From Bacteroidetes bacterium MED-G20 (GTDB lineage: Bacteria; Bacteroidota; Bacteroidia; Flavobacteriales_D; Parvicellaceae), in the NCBI GenBank assembly GCA_002457645.1, contig NTKH01000005.1:1-37037 (forward strand): DNA of 37,037 bases, read 5' to 3'. The notes under the pieces are model-generated. The model saw only the letters and a program-made list of their open reading frames with translations. It had not been told where the DNA came from and did not search any database. The translations under genes were made by a program, and so were the position numbers. Within the stretch, counting starts at the first letter, position 1; each line of letters starts with the position of its first letter. Below are positions 32,158 through 37,037 of this stretch, piece after piece.

Positions 32158-33012
32158 TTATTTTCCAATATTATGCTTTACTAAAACATCAATTAGGGAG
32201 ATTGATGCATCTTCCATTTGATTCACTAAAGAATCTATTTTGGAAACAATATAATTATAAAATATTTGAAGTATAATGGCCACAATTAAACCAGAAACTG
32301 TAGTAATTAATGCTACTTTAATACCACCAGCTAATTCATCTGGCTTTGCTTCTCCTTTAAGTTCAATAATATCAAATGCTTGAATCATACCAATAACAGT
32401 TCCCATGAAACCGAGCATGGGAGCTAAGGCTATAAATAAGCCTATCCAAGAAAGTCCTCTTTCTAATAATCCCATTTGAACACCTCCATAGGCAATAACA
32501 GATTTCTCTACCATTTCAACTCCCTCAGAACTTCTTTCTAATCCTTGTAGAAATATACTAGCAACTGGTCCACGAGTGTTTCTGCAAACTTCTTTGGCAG
32601 CATCGACACCACCATTTGATAAAGCATTTTCAATGTCATCTAAAAGTTGTTTTGAGTTTGTTGTGGCTAGGTTTAAATAAATTATTCTTTCAATAGATAG
32701 AGCTAACCCAAGAATAAGAGCAATAAGAACAAAAGACATAAACAATGGGCCTCCTTCAATAAATTTAAGTTTTAGAGATTGAGAGACAGAAGTTTCTTCT
32801 TCAACAACTTCTTCTACAGTTGACTCATTAATTTCTTCAACAGTTTCCTCAACTAATGGCTCATTAATTTCTTCAACAGTGTTTGAATCTTGACTTTCAT
32901 CTAGTTCTTCTGTAGAGTCAGAAACGATTAAATCGATTGAATCCGATTGTGCATAAAGAGAATTGGTAATAACTAATATTAAAAATCCTAAAATAAAAAC
33001 TGCTTTTTTCAT
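32158..33012 (-). CDS. MotA/TolQ/ExbB family proton channel with acidic N-terminal extension
   Basis: 284-aa ExbB/TolQ homologue that would couple proton flow to work at the outer membrane. Residues 1-21 form a signal peptide (VFILGFLILVITNSLYA). A periplasmic Glu/Val-rich stretch (about 25-76) with a 12-residue tandem repeat (TVEEINEPLVEE/TVEEINESTVEE) follows. Then come three membrane spans, including FMSFVLIALILGLALSIERI, and the long cytoplasmic hairpin with the GLLERGLSWIGLFIALAPMLGFMGTVIGMIQAF region that is the ExbB signature. E. coli ExbB lacks the extension. It heads the cluster ExbB/4-TM/ExbD/ExbD, with a 105-bp upstream gap. Confidence 0.92.
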   Translation of the reverse strand: MKKAVFILGFLILVITNSLYAQSDSIDLIVSDSTEELDESQDSNTVEEINEPLVEETVEEINESTVEEVVEEETSVSQSLKLKFIEGGPLFMSFVLIALILGLALSIERIIYLNLATTNSKQLLDDIENALSNGGVDAAKEVCRNTRGPVASIFLQGLERSSEGVEMVEKSVIAYGGVQMGLLERGLSWIGLFIALAPMLGFMGTVIGMIQAFDIIELKGEAKPDELAGGIKVALITTVSGLIVAIILQIFYNYIVSKIDSLVNQMEDASISLIDVLVKHNIGK

Positions 33013-33117
33013 GGTAAATCTATATTGATGTTTAAAAATTGATTTTTTGCGGTGGCCAAATTACAAAAAAATATAGCTTTTTTACAACAAAAACATTTTA
33101 TCTTAATGAAATCATAA

Positions 33118-34146
33118 TCATATAGTAAATTCTCCTGAAATATTGAAGTTGAAATTTTCAATAAATTTTGTTTTATCATTTGGAAATTTATTTATTAAAA
33201 ACATTGATTTAACAATGACTGCTTCAATAGTCATATCCTTAACTCCAATAACCCCAACTTTTTTTAGGTTCTCACCATTTTCATACTTGTCTTGATCAAT
33301 TGTTCCAGAGGCACATTGACTCACATTTAGAAAAATTTTATTCAATTTTGTCTGCTCTTGAATAAATGAATAAAATTCTTTGCTAATGGGTAAATTTCCA
33401 GAACCATAACTATTTAATATAATTATTTTACTTGGATTATTTAATATGGAATGCATTAATTCATTGATTAATATTCCAGGATAAAAAAACACAACATGTA
33501 CTTTTGGGTCAAACCCCTTGAGGAAATGAAATTCTTTAGTGTTATTTTTTAAGACTGCGTTATAATTATACTTAATTTTTACTCCTACATCTGCTAATGA
33601 AGGATAATTGTAAGACATAAATGCATCAAAATGGTGAGAACTTACTTTTGTGGTTCTATTTCCTCTAAAAAGTTGATATTCAAAATAAATAGCCACTTCA
33701 TTAATAATAGACTCCTTATTTTTTTTAGCTGAAGCAATTTCAATTGATGTAATCAAGTTTTCTTTGCCATCTGTCCTCACTTGTCCAATAGGCAGCTGAG
33801 AGCCAGTTAAAATAATAGGCTTATCTAAATTTTGAAACATAAAACTAAGGGCACAAGCAGTATAGGACATAGTGTCAGTTCCATGTAATACAACAAATCC
33901 ATCATATTTATGATAATTTTCATAAATATGATCACCAATTTCTTCCCAAGTATTTATATTTATATCTGATGAATCTATTGGCTTTTCAAATGATATCGCA
34001 TCTATCCTGCAGTTAATTTTATTTAGCTCAGGAACTTCATTAGTGATTTGATTAAAATTAAAAGGTTTCAAAGAATTTTTGATCTCTTCCTCTTTCATTC
34101 CTATAGTTCCTCCAGTATAAATTAATAAAACTTTAGATTTATTCAC
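33118..34146 (-). CDS. ansA: Type I L-asparaginase
   Basis: Cytoplasmic asparaginase (342 aa) that hydrolyses asparagine to aspartate and ammonia. The two catalytic threonines are in place: Thr14 in YTGGTIGM (first Thr motif) and Thr90-Asp91 in VLHGTDTMSYTACAL. The third motif, GSQLPIGQVRTDGKENL, supplies the catalytic Lys. No signal peptide, so type I (AnsA-like) rather than periplasmic type II. It overlaps the UbiA-like gene by 4 bp and lies 105 bp upstream of exbB. Confidence 0.95.
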   Translation of the reverse strand: MNKSKVLLIYTGGTIGMKEEEIKNSLKPFNFNQITNEVPELNKINCRIDAISFEKPIDSSDININTWEEIGDHIYENYHKYDGFVVLHGTDTMSYTACALSFMFQNLDKPIILTGSQLPIGQVRTDGKENLITSIEIASAKKNKESIINEVAIYFEYQLFRGNRTTKVSSHHFDAFMSYNYPSLADVGVKIKYNYNAVLKNNTKEFHFLKGFDPKVHVVFFYPGILINELMHSILNNPSKIIILNSYGSGNLPISKEFYSFIQEQTKLNKIFLNVSQCASGTIDQDKYENGENLKKVGVIGVKDMTIEAVIVKSMFLINKFPNDKTKFIENFNFNISGEFTI

Positions 34147-34931
34147 ATTAAAAAAAATGGTAAGATGATTAATAAGCCATCAATAAAAATTAAATAATAA
34201 TATTCATTTTTGCTTTTATATGAAGGTAATAAAATGATACATGTGAGTATTAAAAAGACACATAATTTGTAATTTTCAAGAAAAATAAATAATGAAAATA
34301 AAATTAAACACAAGAAATAAGATAAAAAAAGAGCATTGACAGCTCCAATTATTTGAGGAATAGTCTTAATTTCTTCATCGAATTCCATATCTCTGACATC
34401 AAATGGAATGGTAATTAAAAAAATATATATAAAAATGAAGCATGCCAAAATATAATCAACTTCATTTGAATATAAAATTTGAGGCAATAAACAACATGTC
34501 CAAGTCCAACAAATTGTAATGATTAAAATTTTTAATCCAGGAATACTTCTAAATTTAATGGTATTGAAAAAATTTATTCTATAAAATATAACCATCAATA
34601 AAAATGGAGATGAAATAAAACTTGCAGTATAATTCAAAGAAAAAATAGAAAAAAAAATAGAAAAAAATAAAGCCATTAAAATGATGAATTTGATTATTTT
34701 ACTATTTGATTCTATCCATATTATTTGATTCGATCTCTCTTTGTGAACTTTTCTCTCACTCAAGTTTTGTAAATTATAGCTAAAAAGTGTTGCAAAAAAT
34801 ACAAGACCCAAAAAAAAATAATTTATTGATAATCTAGAATATAAAAATGTAGTTAGAGTTACACCAACAGAGCCAAAGGCAATCCAAATATTTGAAAAAA
34901 CTAAATTTTGTATTGTTTTTTTTAAATTCAA
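34143..34931 (-). CDS. UbiA-like polytopic membrane protein
   Basis: 262-aa protein with about eight membrane spans. It resembles UbiA prenyltransferases. The second Mg-diphosphate motif is conserved: D178xxD181xxxD185 in LITIPFDVRDMEFDEEIKTIPQIIG. In the first (normally NDxxDxxxD) position, the equivalent segment SYNLQNLSERKVHKERS keeps Asn53 but lacks the aspartates. It may therefore not bind a diphosphate in the usual way. I recall similar proteins with the same second motif widely in Flavobacteriia, annotated hypothetical or UbiA. Coupled to ansA by a 4-bp overlap. Confidence 0.7.
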   Translation of the reverse strand: MNLKKTIQNLVFSNIWIAFGSVGVTLTTFLYSRLSINYFFLGLVFFATLFSYNLQNLSERKVHKERSNQIIWIESNSKIIKFIILMALFFSIFFSIFSLNYTASFISSPFLLMVIFYRINFFNTIKFRSIPGLKILIITICWTWTCCLLPQILYSNEVDYILACFIFIYIFLITIPFDVRDMEFDEEIKTIPQIIGAVNALFLSYFLCLILFSLFIFLENYKLCVFLILTCIILLPSYKSKNEYYYLIFIDGLLIILPFFLM

Positions 34932-34948
34932 GTGCGCTAAATAACTTA

Positions 34949-35614
34949 CTAATTATTTAAAATAAATATGGCTATAATTCCAATTAGACTTCCGAAGGCA
35001 GAGGCTACAGAGTTTTTAATTTTTTTCCCAGAAATATATCCCTTTTTATAGTGGGATTGTAAAACTTCATTTTCAGTCATTGAAGATAATCTAACCAATT
35101 TATGTTTTTTGGTTCTTATTATTATTGTGCTGATTAAAGGAGTTGCAAGAGATAGGAATCCATTGGGTTTATTTAAAAATCCTGTACCCTCTTCATAAGT
35201 GTCGATAAGCCCTAGACCTGAACCAAATACAATTCCACTCACAAAATGTCGAATTGGCTTATAATAATATTTAGCATCTTTTTTACCAGTTGTATATTTT
35301 TCCATTTGACTGATTTCTAAAAAATTACCTTGGCTTGGATTGGGTTGATAAATCCATACTTTTTCTTGGTTTTTTAAAGTGTAAAATGCTACATCATTGT
35401 TAGGATAAATTTTGAAAGTCCAGATGTCGTTATTTTTCTTTTTTTTGAAACCAGTTATATGGTCTGTTTTACTTTGCGATAAGTTATAAATTACGGTATC
35501 TCCCGAAAAAAGTTGTAAAACAACTATAGAATCTTGTCCATTTTGTCCCTGAACAAAAATTATTGATAGTAAAAAATAAATGAAAAATAAGTGAGATAGC
35601 TTGTAAATGTTCAT
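34949..35614 (-). CDS. Hypothetical exported/membrane protein
   Basis: 221 aa, not assigned to a family. Residues 1-23 look like a signal peptide (hydrophobic LFFIYFLLSIIF, then VQGQ). A hydrophilic, beta-rich region follows (25-110, including DSIVVLQLFSGDTVIYNLS and KVWIYQPNPSQGNF). Two small-residue hydrophobic segments come next: FVSGIVFGSGLGL (about 125-137) and SVASAFGSLIGIIAIFIL (about 202-219). Between them lies a possible basic hairpin (RTKKHKLVRLSS). It opens the minus-strand cluster with the UbiA-like gene and ansA, with 17 bp between. No function can be inferred. Confidence 0.7.
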   Translation of the reverse strand: MNIYKLSHLFFIYFLLSIIFVQGQNGQDSIVVLQLFSGDTVIYNLSQSKTDHITGFKKKKNNDIWTFKIYPNNDVAFYTLKNQEKVWIYQPNPSQGNFLEISQMEKYTTGKKDAKYYYKPIRHFVSGIVFGSGLGLIDTYEEGTGFLNKPNGFLSLATPLISTIIIRTKKHKLVRLSSMTENEVLQSHYKKGYISGKKIKNSVASAFGSLIGIIAIFILNN

Positions 35615-35667
35615 AAATTAAATTTAAACAATTCATTAACAAAATAAAATGAAACAAGTTGTATATA

Positions 35668-35675
35668 TATATTTG
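35668..35675 (+). promoter_or_regulatory. Candidate -7 element for gcvP
   Basis: TATATTTG matches TAnnTTTG 17 bp upstream of the ATG at 35693. It sits in a run of TA repeats, so the match may be by chance, and no TTG at the right spacing is present. Confidence 0.3.
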
Positions 35676-35692
35676 TTTACTTAAATAAAAAT

Positions 35693-37037
35693 ATGATTCA
35701 TAATTCTTTTGAAAGCAGACATATAGGAGTTAATGAAAAGAACATTGAACAAATGTTAAAAGCTATTGGAGTTGGCTCTGTAGATGAGCTGATTCAAGAA
35801 ACCATACCAAATTCTATTTTGAAGAATGAGGCTTTAAAAATAGATAAAGCTGTAAGTGAGCAAGATTACTTGTCTAATTTGAAGAAAATTGCCTCCAAAA
35901 ACAGTAATTTTGATAATTATATTGGACAAGGTTACTATGGGACAATAACACCAAGTGTCATTAAAAGAAATGTTCTTTGTAACCCTGGTTGGTATACTGC
36001 TTACACTCCCTATCAAGCAGAAATTGCTCAAGGCAGGTTAGAAGCTTTATTGAATTTTCAGACTTTTATTTCCGATTTAACTGGTATGGAACTAGCAAAC
36101 GCTTCATTATTAGATGAATCTACCGCTGCAGCTGAGTCAATGCTTATGTTTTACCACATGAGGTCAAGAGCTCAAATTAAAAATAATGTGAATAAATTTT
36201 TTGTAAGTGACCATATCTTTTTACAAACTAAAGATGTGATTATTGCTAGAGCTGAACCTTTAGAAATCGAAATAATTTTTGGAGATCCAGCAACTATCAA
36301 ATTAAATGAAGAGTATTTTGGCGGAATATTACAATATCCTGATGCTTATGGTGAAATTTATGATTACAGCGATTTCACTTCAAAAGCCAAAAATTTAGAT
36401 ATTCAAGTTTCTGTGATAGCTGATATTATGAGTTTAGTATTGCTTAAGAGTCCAGGAAGTTGGGGTGCCGATGTAGTAGTGGGTTCTACTCAAAGATTAG
36501 GTGTTCCTATGGGATATGGAGGGCCTCATGCTGCCTTTTTTGCATGTAAAGAATCTCACAAAAGGTTTATCCCAGGAAGAATCATTGGCGTATCTATGGA
36601 TGTTCATGGAAATCCTGCACTAAGAATGGCTCTTCAAACTAGAGAACAACATATTAAAAGAGGAAAAGCTACTTCAAATATATGTACGGCACAAGCGCTA
36701 CTAGCTGTGATGGCAAGTATGTATGTTGTGTATCACGGGCCCAAGGGATTGAAAAGTATTGCTGAAATTATTCAATCTAAAACCGCCTCACTTAAACAAT
36801 TACTAATTGATAATGGTTTTAATATTATTAATGAAAATCAATTTGACACATTATCCTTCAGAGAAGATTTAGTTTCCTTGAAAAATCATTTGGAAAAAAA
36901 TAAAATTAACATCGGATATTTGAATGATATCGCATCAATTTCAATTGATGAGACAACCACATGGGACCAATTAAATTTATTAGCAAATTCTCTTGTGAAA
37001 TTTAAAAACTCTAAATCTTCAGTTGCTCTAAAAAATA
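35693..37037 (+). CDS. gcvP: Glycine dehydrogenase (aminomethyl-transferring), P-protein, N-terminal half (partial)
   Basis: PLP-dependent P-protein of the glycine cleavage system, which decarboxylates glycine and passes the aminomethyl group to lipoyl-GcvH. I translated 448 codons from ATG 35693 to the window end with no stop. It starts SFESRHIGVNEKNIEQMLKAIG, and shows GYYGTITPSVIKRNVLCNPGWYTAYTPYQAEIAQGRLEALLNFQT in outline, ASLLDESTAAAESM, and GVPMGYGGPHAAFFACK, all typical of the N-terminal half. The PLP-binding Lys is expected in the missing C-terminal half (full length about 950 aa). The leader ends AAATAAAAATATG, the same as at the tig start. Diverges from the hypothetical gene across 78 bp. 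Confidence 0.94.
   Translation, partial: MIHNSFESRHIGVNEKNIEQMLKAIGVGSVDELIQETIPNSILKNEALKIDKAVSEQDYLSNLKKIASKNSNFDNYIGQGYYGTITPSVIKRNVLCNPGWYTAYTPYQAEIAQGRLEALLNFQTFISDLTGMELANASLLDESTAAAESMLMFYHMRSRAQIKNNVNKFFVSDHIFLQTKDVIIARAEPLEIEIIFGDPATIKLNEEYFGGILQYPDAYGEIYDYSDFTSKAKNLDIQVSVIADIMSLVLLKSPGSWGADVVVGSTQRLGVPMGYGGPHAAFFACKESHKRFIPGRIIGVSMDVHGNPALRMALQTREQHIKRGKATSNICTAQALLAVMASMYVVYHGPKGLKSIAEIIQSKTASLKQLLIDNGFNIINENQFDTLSFREDLVSLKNHLEKNKINIGYLNDIASISIDETTTWDQLNLLANSLVKFKNSKSSVALKN

Noticed and set aside
35661-35671. Short TA repeat before gcvP
   Set aside because: Only about five TA units in AT-rich DNA, not a convincing repeat locus.
1-37037. CRISPR arrays, insertion sequences, phage genes, toxin-antitoxin pairs or other defence systems
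   Set aside because: No regularly spaced repeats, transposase, integrase or defence-type genes were seen. The CPBP protease could be tied to immunity, but nothing around it supports that.

Overview
This is an AT-rich, densely packed chromosomal segment of a Bacteroidota bacterium, most likely a marine or free-living member of the Flavobacteriales. The evidence is a type IX secretion C-terminal sorting domain on a beta-helix protein, a SecA of about 1,130 residues, families typical of the phylum (DUF3127, DUF2795, CPBP protease, ExbB/ExbD/ExbD cluster), A-rich leaders instead of Shine-Dalgarno sequences, and several upstream elements matching the Bacteroidota -7 consensus TAnnTTTG. I see no phage, insertion sequence, CRISPR array, rRNA or plasmid gene. 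It reads as core genome with conserved gene order, and no intergenic stretch exceeds about 200 bases.

Layout. 1-2634 (minus): flavin reductase-like protein, a small OB-fold-like DUF3127 protein with an SSB-type acidic tail, and an AtoE-type short-chain fatty acid transporter cut by the window edge. 2744-6204 (plus): tRNA-Leu(TAG), then the protein quality-control cluster tig-clpP-clpX. 6201-9985 (minus): a nucleotide module of bifunctional nuclease, small lipoprotein, concentrative nucleoside transporter, thyA and folA. 10048-11735 (minus): etfB-etfA, diverging from pdhB (11929-12909, plus) across a gap that holds a perfect 26-bp palindrome. 12914-15646 (minus): rbfA, a zinc-ribbon methyltransferase, tsaE and an alanine-dehydrogenase-like gene, so a mostly translation and tRNA-modification operon. 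15757-22141 (plus): MsbA-like ABC exporter, rsmA, mgtE, a D-2-hydroxyacid dehydrogenase and a DASS/SLC13 anion transporter. 22147-29436 (minus): secreted beta-helix protein, secA, a DUF2795 protein, PduO-type cobalamin adenosyltransferase and a dus gene. 29486-30391 (plus): CPBP membrane protease. 30375-35614 (minus): a hypothetical secreted/membrane protein, a UbiA-like membrane protein, type I asparaginase, then ExbB, a 4-TM protein, ExbD and ExbD. 35693-end (plus): gcvP, cut by the window edge.

The genes support protein folding and degradation, nucleotide supply, beta-oxidation/pyruvate electron flow, ribosome and tRNA maturation, export across both membranes, and proton-motive-force coupling. 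The points most worth a second look are the palindrome between etfBA and pdhB, the alanine dehydrogenase homologue that lacks two catalytic residues of characterised alanine dehydrogenases, the ExbB/4-TM/ExbD/ExbD cluster with an acidic repeat extension, the UbiA-like protein with one degenerate metal motif, and convergent gene ends packed so tightly that one 4-bp palindrome supplies both stop codons.
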